Counted from the first letter of the stretch, positions 42,296 to 51,379 are shown. The stretch is DNA of 64,000 nt from Bacillus sp. V2I10 (GCF_030817055.1 NZ_JAUSYV010000001.1:3744001-3808000); one strand, 5' to 3'. Notes: generated from the letters alone by a model not told the origin. Numbers and translations: made by a program.

Positions 42296-43603
42296 TTAAA
42301 CTGGTTCTAATATCGTATGGCGATTCACAACTGGCAGTACAACCTCAAAGGTAGTCCCCTTATTTAAGCTGCTGTTTACATTGATATGGCCATAGTGATC
42401 TTTTATGATCCTTAAGCAAACGGTCAGACCAAGACCAGTCCCTTTTTCTTTTGTAGAAAAGAAGGGTTCGCCAAGTTTTGAGATTTTTTCTTTTGGTATC
42501 CCCATGCCATCATCTTCAATTGCTATGATCACGTATTCGCCTTTCAGTCTGCAGCTCATGTGGATATTTCCTCCATCAGGCAGTGCTTCAATCGCGTTTT
42601 TAATAAGATTGATAAATACCTGTTTTAATTGATTTTCATCACATTCAACTATAATTTCTGTTGAGGGCAAACTTTTTTCAATCTGGATATTATGTAAAAT
42701 GGCATTGGATTCAATCAGTACAGCCACTTGGTCCAAAATGGAAATCATATTCTTTTCCCTGAAATGAATCGCCTGCGGTTTGGCCAAGACAAGCATTTCA
42801 CTAAGAACCAGCTCAATTCTCTTTATTTCTCCAAAGATAATATCAAAATATGAATCTTTGTCAGGAAATTCGTTTTTGATCAGCTGAAGAAAACCGCTGA
42901 TGGATGTAAGCGGATTTCTTACCTCATGTGCAATGCCCGCTGCAAGCTGCCCGGCAATGGACAGTTTTTGGGATTTCAGGGCAAGGTGCTCATTCATCTC
43001 TCTCCATTCCCGCTCTTCCAGTTTTCTGTCAGTAATATCATGAATTGTCCCGACTGTTCCGATCAAATAGCCTTCATTATCATAATACATTTTGAAATGA
43101 ACATAAGCATAAAATTCTCCGCCGCTTTTCTTGCGATAGGATGTTTCCAGTTTTCCCTCGACTCGTTTCGCAGCCGTATATTCAACAAGCTTGCTTTTCA
43201 CCCGCTTTTTATCTTCAAATGTAATGTAATGATAAAAACTTGAATAAAGACTTTCTGTTCTTTCATACCCTGTTACGTCCGTCCATGCAGGATTTAAGTA
43301 AATAAAATTCCCTTCACCATCTGTTTGAAACACGACTTCCTGAATATTTTCAAGGACCATCTTCGTCTCAACAAGCAGGTTTTTATAGCGGCGCTGACTT
43401 TCGCTCAGCTGATGAATCAACAGCTTGGACCGGTCAAAATAAGTGCCTAATTTCCAGACAACAGCCAAGATTAATATGCAGAATAAACTGCGGAGCACCA
43501 ATGGGACGGACTGACTCCCCAAATAATAGTCTAAGATATTCCATAAAATCAGAATACATACTGCTATTAAAGTAATCATAATTCTGCCCGTATATTTGTT
43601 CAT
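42296..43603 (-). CDS. kinC: Sporulation sensor histidine kinase KinC
   Basis: 435 residues: two membrane helices (about 9-27 and 34-52), a PAS domain (about 80-195, with NIQEVVFQTDGEGNFIYLNP), H-box AAGIAHEVRNPLTSISGFLQ near residue 220, N-box IKNAIEALPDG, and G boxes DDGMGIP and GTGLGL. Architecture and position next to ykqA and mreBH match KinC, which feeds phosphate to the Spo0A relay in B. subtilis. The abh gene that follows kinC there is absent here. Confidence 0.88.
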   Translation of the reverse strand: MNKYTGRIMITLIAVCILILWNILDYYLGSQSVPLVLRSLFCILILAVVWKLGTYFDRSKLLIHQLSESQRRYKNLLVETKMVLENIQEVVFQTDGEGNFIYLNPAWTDVTGYERTESLYSSFYHYITFEDKKRVKSKLVEYTAAKRVEGKLETSYRKKSGGEFYAYVHFKMYYDNEGYLIGTVGTIHDITDRKLEEREWREMNEHLALKSQKLSIAGQLAAGIAHEVRNPLTSISGFLQLIKNEFPDKDSYFDIIFGEIKRIELVLSEMLVLAKPQAIHFREKNMISILDQVAVLIESNAILHNIQIEKSLPSTEIIVECDENQLKQVFINLIKNAIEALPDGGNIHMSCRLKGEYVIIAIEDDGMGIPKEKISKLGEPFFSTKEKGTGLGLTVCLRIIKDHYGHINVNSSLNKGTTFEVVLPVVNRHTILEPV

Positions 43604-43685
43604 CGCAGCACCTTTTCGCCTCTGTTTTTTTATAGTATACCATTTTCTGATTTATCAGCATATTCAACCGTCTTATCTCTTACTA

Positions 43686-44138
43686 TCAATCATGGAGACT
43701 ATGATTTGTAAGAACCGCCTTTTTTAGCATTTGCTGCATATATCCGATTCCTGTACAGCCCTGCAGAGGATAAATGTATTCCCCTTCAACCGCCGTTTCT
43801 ATAATGGGTCTGAATTTCTTTCCTCCAAGCACAACAAACTTATTAAATTGATGCAGGTTCTTTTCATCAGCCTGCATGTTCAGCTCTTCAAGTTTTATCA
43901 CTTCTTCTGTTTTCATGCTAAACGAGACATTGTAATTGCCCGGAACAAGATCCTGAGGGAATAAGAAGCCATGTTTTGCAGAAAGAATGACCCAATCATC
44001 GAAGAACATTTCGGCATACTGCCGGCAGAGCAAATGAAAGGTTCCCGTATAGGCATTTTGGGCTTCAACTTGTCCAAGATGAGGCTCCTTATCCCAAATT
44101 TTTTTATTTCCGCATGGTATAACACATAACTGCTTCAA
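43686..44138 (-). CDS. DUF6884-like protein
   Basis: 150 residues starting MKQLCVIPCGNKKIWDKEP. The CGNKKIWD opening, the YTGTFHLLCRQYA segment and WVILSAKHGFLFP resemble the DUF6884/YaaA-like family found in nucleic acid and phage contexts. Function not established. Single-gene unit upstream of kinC on the same strand. Confidence 0.7.
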   Translation of the reverse strand: MKQLCVIPCGNKKIWDKEPHLGQVEAQNAYTGTFHLLCRQYAEMFFDDWVILSAKHGFLFPQDLVPGNYNVSFSMKTEEVIKLEELNMQADEKNLHQFNKFVVLGGKKFRPIIETAVEGEYIYPLQGCTGIGYMQQMLKKAVLTNHSLHD

Positions 44139-44422
44139 TTTCGTTTCTCCTTTTTGTTTCAGAGGGTTACCTGATAACCGTCATTAATAGGTTTATAGAT
44201 CAGTTAGTAGAAAGATATACTTCTTTTTATCAGAAGATCCTGATTTCTTTCCACTGATTATATATGAAAGATTCCTGCTTCACTATACATGCATTGAATA
44301 TGATTTCTCCAGTAATTCATTTTGAATGAAAAAGAACAGGGTTTCAGGTTTCCCCATTCTGCTTTCAGCCAAAGAAACAGGACATCCCTGCTCCTTTAGG
44401 CTGTACATCACTTTCTTTACCC

Positions 44423-44989
44423 TTACAGCCAGGGATAATCGGTTCCGAATGCGGCTGCCATTGATTCGGTGTCTTCTTTTCGTTTTTTCCGGATTGCTGC
44501 ACGCTTAAGTGCAGAGTCGTTCAGCATCTTTTCTGTTTCTGACTCAGGAATAACCTTTGGTACGGGAGTAGGTTTACTGTGTTCATCAACGGCGACCATT
44601 GTAAGAAAGGAAAGAGCACAAACATTTCGATTTCCGTTCAGGAGGTCTTCTGCAATGACCTTTACAAAAACCTCCATTGATGTTCTTCCCGTATATGTCA
44701 CAAACGCTTCAAGACAAACAGAGTTTCCTTCATATATTGGATGCAGAAAATCAACAGAATCAGTCGAAGCAGTGACAACATGCGCCCGGGCATGTCTGAT
44801 TGCAGAAATGGCTGCTACGTCATCGATATAAGCCATAAGCTTCCCCCCGAACAATGTTCCATAATTGTTTGTATCAGAGGGGAGCACGATACTTGTTTTT
44901 ACTACAAAAGAATGTCTACAGAATTTCACTTCCACTTTAGATGCACTTCCTTTTTCAATACTCTTTTTCTTATTCCCTGAAGCTCCCAT
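44423..44989 (-). CDS. Acyl-CoA thioesterase, hotdog fold (YkhA-like)
   Basis: 188 residues from the ATG at 44989, with TTAGGATG upstream; the ATG three codons earlier overlaps that site. NNYGTLFGGKLMAYIDDVAAI is the catalytic helix of the acyl-CoA hydrolase family and TASTDSVDFLHPIYEG follows. The C-terminal tail is Lys/Arg/Glu-rich. Cytosolic hydrolysis of acyl-CoA; not part of the fatty acid island. Confidence 0.88.
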   Translation of the reverse strand: MGASGNKKKSIEKGSASKVEVKFCRHSFVVKTSIVLPSDTNNYGTLFGGKLMAYIDDVAAISAIRHARAHVVTASTDSVDFLHPIYEGNSVCLEAFVTYTGRTSMEVFVKVIAEDLLNGNRNVCALSFLTMVAVDEHSKPTPVPKVIPESETEKMLNDSALKRAAIRKKRKEDTESMAAAFGTDYPWL

Positions 44990-45018
44990 AAAATACATCC
45001 TAAAAAAAACGGCCCGCT

Positions 45019-45044
45019 ACCCCCATAAATCGACACTGTTCGCA
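45019..45044 (+). promoter_or_regulatory. Possible sigma-I promoter of mreBH
   Basis: ACCCCC (45019-45024), 16-base spacer, CGCA (45041-45044). mreBH is a sigma-I gene in B. subtilis, whose promoters have ACCCCC-like -35 and CGAA -10 boxes. The -10 here differs at one base, so this is weak. Confidence 0.35.
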
Positions 45045-45091
45045 GAATGAATATTAAAGACTCGAAATCTATGAGGATTGGGTGAAGATAT

Positions 45092-46099
45092 ATGTTTTCT
45101 ACTTCTGAAATTGGTATTGACTTAGGTACAGCAAATATTCTTGTATACAGCAAGGATAAAGGAATCGCAATAAATGAACCGTCCGTTGTGGCGATTGATA
45201 CAGTAACAAAAAATGTTTTGGCTGTAGGGACGGAAGCAAAAAGCATGATTGGCAAAACGCCTGGTAAAATTGTGGCGGTCCGACCGCTAAAAGATGGCGT
45301 AATTGCTGATTATGATGTAACAACTGAAATGCTTAAGCAAATTATGAAAAAAGCTTCAAAAAAATTAGGGTTTTCTATTAGAAAGCCTACTGTTGTTGTA
45401 TGTACTCCCTCAGGTGCAACAAGTGTTGAACGCCGTGCCATTCACGATGCGGTAAAAAATGCAGGAGCTAAAATCGTTCATTTAATTGAGGAGCCGGTTG
45501 CAGCAGCTATTGGCGCAGATCTTCCTGTAGATGAACCGATCGCTAATGTGATTGTTGATATCGGCGGCGGTACCACAGAGGTTGCCATTATTTCTTTTGG
45601 CGGGGTTGTATCATGTCACTCCATCAGAATCGGCGGTGATCAGCTTGATGAGGATATTATTGGATATGTCCGTAAAAACTATAACCTGTTAATCGGCGAG
45701 CGCACTGCTGAAAACATTAAGATGGAAATCGGCTATGCACTTGTCAAGCATGACGAGCTGTTAATGGAAGTCAGAGGACGTGACTTGGTTACAGGTCTTC
45801 CAAAGACGATAACTCTATCTTCAACAGAAATGCAGAATTCAATGAGAGAATCATTGCTCCATATACTGGAAGCGATTCGTGCTACCCTTGAAGACTGTCC
45901 TCCTGAGCTTAGCGGTGATATTGTAGACCGCGGAGTTATTCTGACAGGCGGCGGTGCATTAATGAAAGGCATGCAGGAATGGCTCAGTGAAGAAATTGTA
46001 GTCCCTGTACACCTTGCTCCAAGCCCGCTTGAATCAGTTGCAATCGGAACAGGAAGATCTCTTCAGGTCATTCACAAGCTTCAAAAAGTTTCAAAATAA
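45092..46099 (+). CDS. mreBH: Actin-like cell-shape protein MreBH
   Basis: 335 residues. Actin-fold phosphate motifs GIDLGTANILVY and IVDIGGGTTEVAI, and the MreB-specific IEEPVAAAIGA. It organises lateral wall synthesis and in B. subtilis directs the LytE hydrolase. Position next to kinC and sequence (IAINEPSVVAID) support MreBH rather than MreB or Mbl. Confidence 0.94.
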   Translation: MFSTSEIGIDLGTANILVYSKDKGIAINEPSVVAIDTVTKNVLAVGTEAKSMIGKTPGKIVAVRPLKDGVIADYDVTTEMLKQIMKKASKKLGFSIRKPTVVVCTPSGATSVERRAIHDAVKNAGAKIVHLIEEPVAAAIGADLPVDEPIANVIVDIGGGTTEVAIISFGGVVSCHSIRIGGDQLDEDIIGYVRKNYNLLIGERTAENIKMEIGYALVKHDELLMEVRGRDLVTGLPKTITLSSTEMQNSMRESLLHILEAIRATLEDCPPELSGDIVDRGVILTGGGALMKGMQEWLSEEIVVPVHLAPSPLESVAIGTGRSLQVIHKLQKVSK

Positions 46100-46106
46100 T
46101 ATAAGT

Positions 46107-46142
46107 GTGAAAGAGCCGCATTTTACTGCGGTTCTTTTTTTG
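46107..46142 (+). terminator. mreBH terminator
   Basis: Stem AAGAGCCGCA / TGCGGTTCTT with a T run. Confidence 0.88.
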
Positions 46143-46151
46143 CTTGATATA

Positions 46152-46163
46152 GAACGTTTGTTC
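46152..46163. promoter_or_regulatory. Perfect LexA-like box upstream of the VanW gene
   Basis: GAACGTTTGTTC, identical over 14 bases (AGAACGTTTGTTCT) to the site at the toxin promoter. It lies about 160 bases before the VanW lipoprotein. A plausible promoter (TTTTCA, 18-base spacer, TATGAT ending at 46279) is over 80 bases further down, so simple repression is uncertain. Confidence 0.5.
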
Positions 46164-46324
46164 TTATTTTTTATTCTACTTTCTTTTTCTAAATAAATCA
46201 ATCACTTGAAAATTATTCTTTTTTTCTCCAAATTTTTGAAACTTTTCTCTTTTCATATGCGTCTTACCTATTGTATGATTCACATAAAAACATCTAATCT
46301 ACAATTTCACTGGGGGAGAACGAC

Positions 46325-47236
46325 ATAAAACGCTTATTATTGTTCGTATCAATTACTTTTGTTCTAAGCGGATGCGGTTTGGCGGAAAAAGAAAAACTTA
46401 TCATGGCGAATAATGCTGTGAGTGCAAAAGCTGTTTCTTCAAAGGCGATGGAGATGAACCGGGAGTTTGCTCTGATTGACAGCAGAGACGGCAGCACAGT
46501 GACCACATTTATACCAGCTGCAGATAAAAATAAAGAGCAGCATGAAAAGGATATGAAGGCACTGGTTCGGCAGATGGCAGATAAATTTGATCAGCCGATG
46601 ACCCCTTCAAAAGTTAAAGACGGCAAGCTTTTCCCGGGTCAAAGCCGGGTTGTCCTGGATGAGAAGGCTCTATTAAATCAATTGCTGAATCTATCGGCAT
46701 TTAATCAGGAAATCCCGCTCCCTATCACGGAAACAGCTCCAAATATTACGCAGGAAGCCTTAAATGGCGCTAAACAAAGCGTGATCGGAAGCTACAAAAC
46801 AACTTTCAATCCTTCTGTAGCAGGCAGAAGCACCAACATTGCCATTTCTTCGAATGCGATTAATGAAATCGTACTTGGACCTGGAGACAGATTTTATTTT
46901 AATTTAATCGTCGGTGAGAGAACACCTGCACGCGGATATCAAAAAGCGCTTGAGATTGTAAATAAAGAGTTTGTCGAAGGAATCGGCGGAGGCATCTGCC
47001 AGACATCAAGCACTTTGTACAACGCTGTTGCCAAGGCAGGTCTTGAAATAATCGAACTTCATCACCATTCTAAAGCAGTCGGCTATGTCCCTATTAATCA
47101 GGATGCAACTGTTTCCTGGGGAGGCTACGATTTTAAATTTATGAATAATAAAGACTATCCTGTTATTATTAAATCCATAACCGATCAAAAAAGCGGCACT
47201 CTAGAGGTTCAAATTATAGCAGCTTCTAAAATCTAA
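46325..47236 (+). CDS. VanW-domain lipoprotein with an ATA start codon
   Basis: 303 residues if begun at ATA 46325. GGGGGAG lies 6 bases upstream, and reading from there gives KRLLLFVSITFVLSGCG, a perfect lipoprotein signal with lipid on Cys17. The only ordinary starts are a TTG five codons later, which removes the positive n-region. The C-terminal half has the VanW hallmark GGGICQTSSTLYNAVAKAGL and ELHHHSKAVGYVP. Extracytoplasmic; VanW function unknown, perhaps peptidoglycan-related. An ATG-to-ATA mutation or a base-call error is possible. Confidence 0.82.
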   Translation: MKRLLLFVSITFVLSGCGLAEKEKLIMANNAVSAKAVSSKAMEMNREFALIDSRDGSTVTTFIPAADKNKEQHEKDMKALVRQMADKFDQPMTPSKVKDGKLFPGQSRVVLDEKALLNQLLNLSAFNQEIPLPITETAPNITQEALNGAKQSVIGSYKTTFNPSVAGRSTNIAISSNAINEIVLGPGDRFYFNLIVGERTPARGYQKALEIVNKEFVEGIGGGICQTSSTLYNAVAKAGLEIIELHHHSKAVGYVPINQDATVSWGGYDFKFMNNKDYPVIIKSITDQKSGTLEVQIIAASKI

Positions 47237-47242
47237 TATTAT

Positions 47243-47275
47243 AAAAGGCTGAGTCATCGTGACTCAGCCTTTTAT
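47243..47275. terminator. Bidirectional terminator between VanW and ABC-F genes
   Basis: Stem AAAAGGCTGAGTCA / TGACTCAGCCTTTT with loop TCG-like sequence. Confidence 0.88.
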
Positions 47276-47277
47276 GA

Positions 47278-49038
47278 TCAGCCTGTTAACTTTTTCTTAG
47301 CTTTAAGAAGTCTGCTGTACTCTGCATCAAGCAATTCAAAAGAAGGGTCATCTCTGCTGATTACACTCAGCCTGCTTAAAACAGCTGTCAGCTGATGATC
47401 TATTTTAAGCAGCTCTTTCTCAATATCTGTTTCATTCGATTCACTACTGCTCTTTGAAAAATAGTCATTAAGCTTCATTTCTACTCTTCTTACGGTCCCA
47501 TCTTCAAATACGAGCAGCTTATCACATAATTTATTTATAAAATACTGATCGTGAGAGACAATAATGATGGTCCCTTCAAACTCATCAAGGGTTTCCTCTA
47601 GCTGTTCGCGGCTCGGGAGGTCCAGATGGTTTGTCGGCTCATCGAGTATGAGAACGTCATATTCTTTGAGGATCATAGACACGAGCTTCACCCTTGTGCG
47701 TTCACCTAGGCTCAGTGAACCGATTGTCTGCTGAAGTTTTTCTTCAGGTAGCCCCATATTTGCGAAAATGGTCCGCGCTCTTAGAATTTGTTCCCTCTCA
47801 TAAAGATCAAGAGCCTCAAGAACCGTTTCATCTTCTTTTAAATCATTCACATCCTGACTTAAATAAGCGATCTTCATCGTTTCGCTTTTCCATAACTCGC
47901 CTCCGGTCACGTCTTCCATGCCTTGAATCATCCGGATGAGCGTCGATTTACCGGCTCCATTTTTTCCGATCATGCCAATTCTCTCGCCATGTTTAATATA
48001 AAAATGGCTTTTCTTAATCAAGGGCAGCTGCCCAAACGTTTTTTCAAGATCCTTTGCTTCAAGTACACGTCTGCCTCTCTTGCCGCTTGAATCAAACTGA
48101 AACAAGACTTTCGCTTCATCTTGCGGCTTTTCTATTTTATTTTTTTCAAGCTCAGCCGTTAACCGCTTCATCTTAGAACGGACCTGAATGTCCAATTTTT
48201 TCGCCTTTACTCTGTGATATTCTTTAAAGCCCATTTGTTTCCGTTCAGAAGGACTTCCTTGCTTGGTTGATTCACGGTGAGCTTTATCTGACCAATTCTT
48301 TAAATTTTCCATTTGCCCTTCAATTTTTGCTTTATACCGCTGCTGCACTTCATACTGATGCTTTTGTTCTTCTAAAAGTCTTTTCTTCTCGTCCCTGTAA
48401 GCCGTGTAATTCCCTTTGAACTCCTTTATCTTCTTATTTTCCAGTTCAAAAATATGAGATACGGTTCTGTCGAGAAAATACCGGTTATGCGAGATAATCA
48501 GCACAGCTCCACTAAACGTCCTCATCTGATCCACAAGCCATTCTATTCCCTGATAGTCCAAATGATTGGTCGGTTCATCCAGAATCAGCAGATCGGGGTT
48601 TGCGGCCCATACATGAGCGAGTGCGAGCTTCAGCTTCTCACCGCCGCTTAAATGATAAAGCCGGTCATCTTTCCAATTCTGCACTTTTTCAAGTCCTAAT
48701 TTTTTTGTCGTTTCAAAGATCGTTTCGAAGCTGTGATCTTCTAAAACACCTTTAAAATCATGTACGGTGTAATCAACTGATTGCATCAGATATCCGATTT
48801 TCATGTCTTTTTTTCTGTAGATGCTGCCTTCATCAGGAAGAAGCTTCCCAAAAATCAGATTGGCTAGGGTCGTCTTGCCTGCACCGTTGTATCCGACTAA
48901 TCCGGCACAATCTCCTTGTTTCAATTCAAACTGTATGTTTTCAAGTATAACTTGATCACCATATTGTTTTTTTACATCCTTTACATTAAGAATTGTATTT
49001 GCATTTCGCTGTTTTAAGAATCTTTCATTTTTACCCAT
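47278..49038 (-). CDS. ABC-F ribosome-protection ATPase (VmlR/Vga-like)
   Basis: 586 residues, two ABC domains with no membrane part. First Walker A GYNGAGKT and signature HLSGGEKLKL; second GKNGAGKS and LSLGERTRVKL; the linker between is long, basic and helical, and the C-terminal extension is coiled-coil. This pattern fits antibiotic-resistance ABC-F proteins such as VmlR of B. subtilis. The start is ATG 49038, not the TTG at 49053, since GGGAGG is 7 bases away. Expression appears controlled by its leader. Confidence 0.85.
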   Translation of the reverse strand: MGKNERFLKQRNANTILNVKDVKKQYGDQVILENIQFELKQGDCAGLVGYNGAGKTTLANLIFGKLLPDEGSIYRKKDMKIGYLMQSVDYTVHDFKGVLEDHSFETIFETTKKLGLEKVQNWKDDRLYHLSGGEKLKLALAHVWAANPDLLILDEPTNHLDYQGIEWLVDQMRTFSGAVLIISHNRYFLDRTVSHIFELENKKIKEFKGNYTAYRDEKKRLLEEQKHQYEVQQRYKAKIEGQMENLKNWSDKAHRESTKQGSPSERKQMGFKEYHRVKAKKLDIQVRSKMKRLTAELEKNKIEKPQDEAKVLFQFDSSGKRGRRVLEAKDLEKTFGQLPLIKKSHFYIKHGERIGMIGKNGAGKSTLIRMIQGMEDVTGGELWKSETMKIAYLSQDVNDLKEDETVLEALDLYEREQILRARTIFANMGLPEEKLQQTIGSLSLGERTRVKLVSMILKEYDVLILDEPTNHLDLPSREQLEETLDEFEGTIIIVSHDQYFINKLCDKLLVFEDGTVRRVEMKLNDYFSKSSSESNETDIEKELLKIDHQLTAVLSRLSVISRDDPSFELLDAEYSRLLKAKKKLTG

Positions 49039-49303
49039 AAAAAAACCTCCCAAGTTCGCCTAGAGAGGATTTCAACCATATGAAATAGACAGAAGGGTAC
49101 AGAAAAAAATGCAAAAAGATGCATGTTTCTGGGCCTTCAGCTGGAAATGGTATGAAAAATGAGCGTACTCATCCTATTCTCTAGGTCTCGTTTTTTTGCT
49201 TATTCAAAAAACGTTTAGAAAATAAGATTAGTTCCACATGTCTCCTGTACCTTTTCCTTTCCGATATTAGAATGATATTAGTATATGATAAAAAAACTAA
49301 ATA
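49039..49303 (-). promoter_or_regulatory. ABC-F leader with attenuator-like structure and upstream frames
   Basis: On the minus strand, CCTCTC (49063-49068) pairs with GGGAGG (49046-49051), the ribosome binding site, followed by seven T residues and the ATG. TCTCTAGG (49059-49066), overlapping the first arm, can alternatively pair with CCTAGAGA (49178-49185), a perfect 8-bp match. Upstream frames: MSTLIFHTISS (49137-49172) and a 36-codon frame from 49124 that overlaps the gene start out of frame and has AAGG 9 bases upstream. Confidence 0.6.
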
Positions 49304-49309
49304 TGTCAA
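49280..49309 (-). promoter_or_regulatory. Sigma-A promoter of the ABC-F gene
   Basis: TTGACA (49304-49309), 18-base spacer, TATACT (49280-49285), giving a leader of about 235 bases. Confidence 0.75.
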
Positions 49310-49325
49310 CACCATATGAAAGCAG

Positions 49326-50207
49326 TTACATCATGGCATCGTACAGCTTGGCAAGGTGAAGATTCTCTTCAAAACATGCTGCCCCACCCTCCAGACACCA
49401 GCATGCACTCAGTACAGCCTGACAAAAGCCCCAGCCAATCATCCGGCTTCGGTCCAGGCCTAATTCTTTTTCGAACAGGTCAAGTCTCTTTCTGAGAACA
49501 TCCTTAGGATTTTTTTTATCAAATAGATAATTTTTGGAAAAGCTTGTTACTTCATATTCTGCTTCCCCTATAACCCCCTTAGGGTCTATGGCAAGCCAGT
49601 CCTGGCCCTTTTTCAAGATATTGTCCTGATGAAGATCTCCATGCAGAAGAATGGGTTTAGTAATAGAGTTTATTAAATCACCAAAAAGAACCTCCGCTTT
49701 ATGAATCCATTTTTCAGCAATGATATTTTGCTCCACCTGTCTCAAGCCGGCCATCCAATCTGACAAGTGAGGGAAAGAATGGTCACCTGCATAAGGCTGC
49801 CAAATTTTCTTCATAACAGATGAAGCAATTGAAACAGCTGTATCAACGCTGCTCACCTCTGACAGCATGGTGCCTGGAATTAATTTTTCCAAAATTAATA
49901 GACCGTGATTTAAATGGGCATCAATCAGCTTTACCATGCCATCTCCGCTGCCCATTATCTTTAAAGCGATGCACTCTGCGATTAAATCTTTGTGGTTGGG
50001 AAGCCCGATTTTAACAACAGCCTCTTTTCCATTTTCCATAACTGCCTGTGCCACATAGTGATACGACAATTTATAAGGTTCCCCTATTTTAAGGCCGAAA
50101 GTCTGCTCGCAGCTCGCAATGATGAAAGGGAGTTCACGGAGCCAGGCTTCTCCTGAATCTCCATGAACTCCGATAATTGTTTGTTTAAACTCACTTGAAA
50201 GGTTCAT
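49326..50207 (-). CDS. Aminoglycoside/hydroxyurea phosphotransferase-like protein (APH(6) type)
   Basis: 293 residues. Catalytic loop ILLHGDLHQDNIL and AIDPKGVIGEAEYEV are the APH(6)/hydroxyurea phosphotransferase signatures. May phosphorylate a streptomycin-like or other small molecule. It overlaps the preceding acyl-CoA dehydrogenase stop by 4 bases, so the two are probably one operon. Whether it confers resistance is unknown. Confidence 0.82.
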   Translation of the reverse strand: MNLSSEFKQTIIGVHGDSGEAWLRELPFIIASCEQTFGLKIGEPYKLSYHYVAQAVMENGKEAVVKIGLPNHKDLIAECIALKIMGSGDGMVKLIDAHLNHGLLILEKLIPGTMLSEVSSVDTAVSIASSVMKKIWQPYAGDHSFPHLSDWMAGLRQVEQNIIAEKWIHKAEVLFGDLINSITKPILLHGDLHQDNILKKGQDWLAIDPKGVIGEAEYEVTSFSKNYLFDKKNPKDVLRKRLDLFEKELGLDRSRMIGWGFCQAVLSACWCLEGGAACFEENLHLAKLYDAMM

Positions 50208-51379
50208 TCTCCTTGTTCATCTCCTTGAAAAGCCTGGTCTGCAAGGATCGAATACGTAATTTCATCTGCCGGAGGATTATGGAGGCCCGCTCTTACATCT
50301 CTGTAATATCTTTGGAGGGGAAGGGAATTAAACATGCTTTGCCCCCCAACTACACGCATGGCTAGATCGACCACTTCGACTGCTGTATTTGTAGCAACTG
50401 TCTTGGCTGCTGCAAGCTCCGCTGAGAGCTTATTTCGCTCATTGGGTGAAGCGTCCCATTTTTCTGCTGTACCGTATAAAAGATGTCTCGCCGTCAGAAG
50501 CGAAAGATCCATTTTTGCTATCTTTCTTCTCACTTCAGGCAGATCTTTAATTGGATGATTTAAGCTGTTTGGCTGATGTTTTTTTGCAAACTGGACAGCA
50601 AAATTCCTTGCTGCAATGGCAATTCCCAAATAACATGCCGGTATATGGAGCAGCCAGCCTTGCTGTGCCGGTCCTTTAGAAGGTTTCGTTTTCAAACCTG
50701 TCATCGCTTCTGCATCAGTTTCCACATTCTCAAGAATTAAATCATCGCTTCTTGTTCCTCTCATTCCAAGCGTGTTCCATGTTTCTTCAATGGAAAGCCC
50801 GGGAGATTCTCTTGGAATAATAAATTCCCCCACTTCGCCTGTATCCTCAATTGTTGCGGTAATCAGGAAATAATCAAGCGCAGGAGCAAGGGATGTGAAT
50901 ATTTTCTTGCCGTTAATGATCCACTTCTCCCCATTGCGTTTTGCTGTCGTTTCAGGTTTTCCTCCTCTCACAGGACTTCCTCCATTCGGTTCAGACGCTG
51001 CACTGTTCAGTAATTTGTCGAACTGTATGATTTCTCGGGAAATCCGTGCGTACGTTTTTTCTTCCCACTTTTCAGTTTCTCTAATATTCATAAGAATTCC
51101 AAGATGCCATCCAAGTGATAAAGCTGTTGCTCCGTCACCCTGTGCAAGCTTCTCCTGTATTAACACGAATTCATAAAGAGTCAGATCGTCTCCGCCATAT
51201 TTCTGAGGGATTGATAATTTCAAAAAGCCCGCTCTTTTTAAATCATTGAAATTTTCAAAAGGGAAAAGAGCCTGCTGATCGTAATAATCGGCACGCACTG
51301 AGAACTGCTGTGCAAGCTCAGTAGCCTTCTCCAAAAATATCAGTTGTCTGTCCGTTTTGATGAATTGCTGATCAAGCAC
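50204..51379 (-). CDS. Acyl-CoA dehydrogenase family protein (YdbM-like)
   Basis: 391 residues. The FAD-binding region SAASEPNGGSPVRGGKPETT and NGKKIFTSLAPALDYFLI and the C-terminal VVGGQSMFNSLPLQRYYRDVRAG are those of the ACAD/DszC-like group, in which YdbM and flavin monooxygenase-like enzymes fall. The substrate is unknown. First gene of a two-gene unit with the phosphotransferase. Confidence 0.84.
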   Translation of the reverse strand: MLDQQFIKTDRQLIFLEKATELAQQFSVRADYYDQQALFPFENFNDLKRAGFLKLSIPQKYGGDDLTLYEFVLIQEKLAQGDGATALSLGWHLGILMNIRETEKWEEKTYARISREIIQFDKLLNSAASEPNGGSPVRGGKPETTAKRNGEKWIINGKKIFTSLAPALDYFLITATIEDTGEVGEFIIPRESPGLSIEETWNTLGMRGTRSDDLILENVETDAEAMTGLKTKPSKGPAQQGWLLHIPACYLGIAIAARNFAVQFAKKHQPNSLNHPIKDLPEVRRKIAKMDLSLLTARHLLYGTAEKWDASPNERNKLSAELAAAKTVATNTAVEVVDLAMRVVGGQSMFNSLPLQRYYRDVRAGLHNPPADEITYSILADQAFQGDEQGE

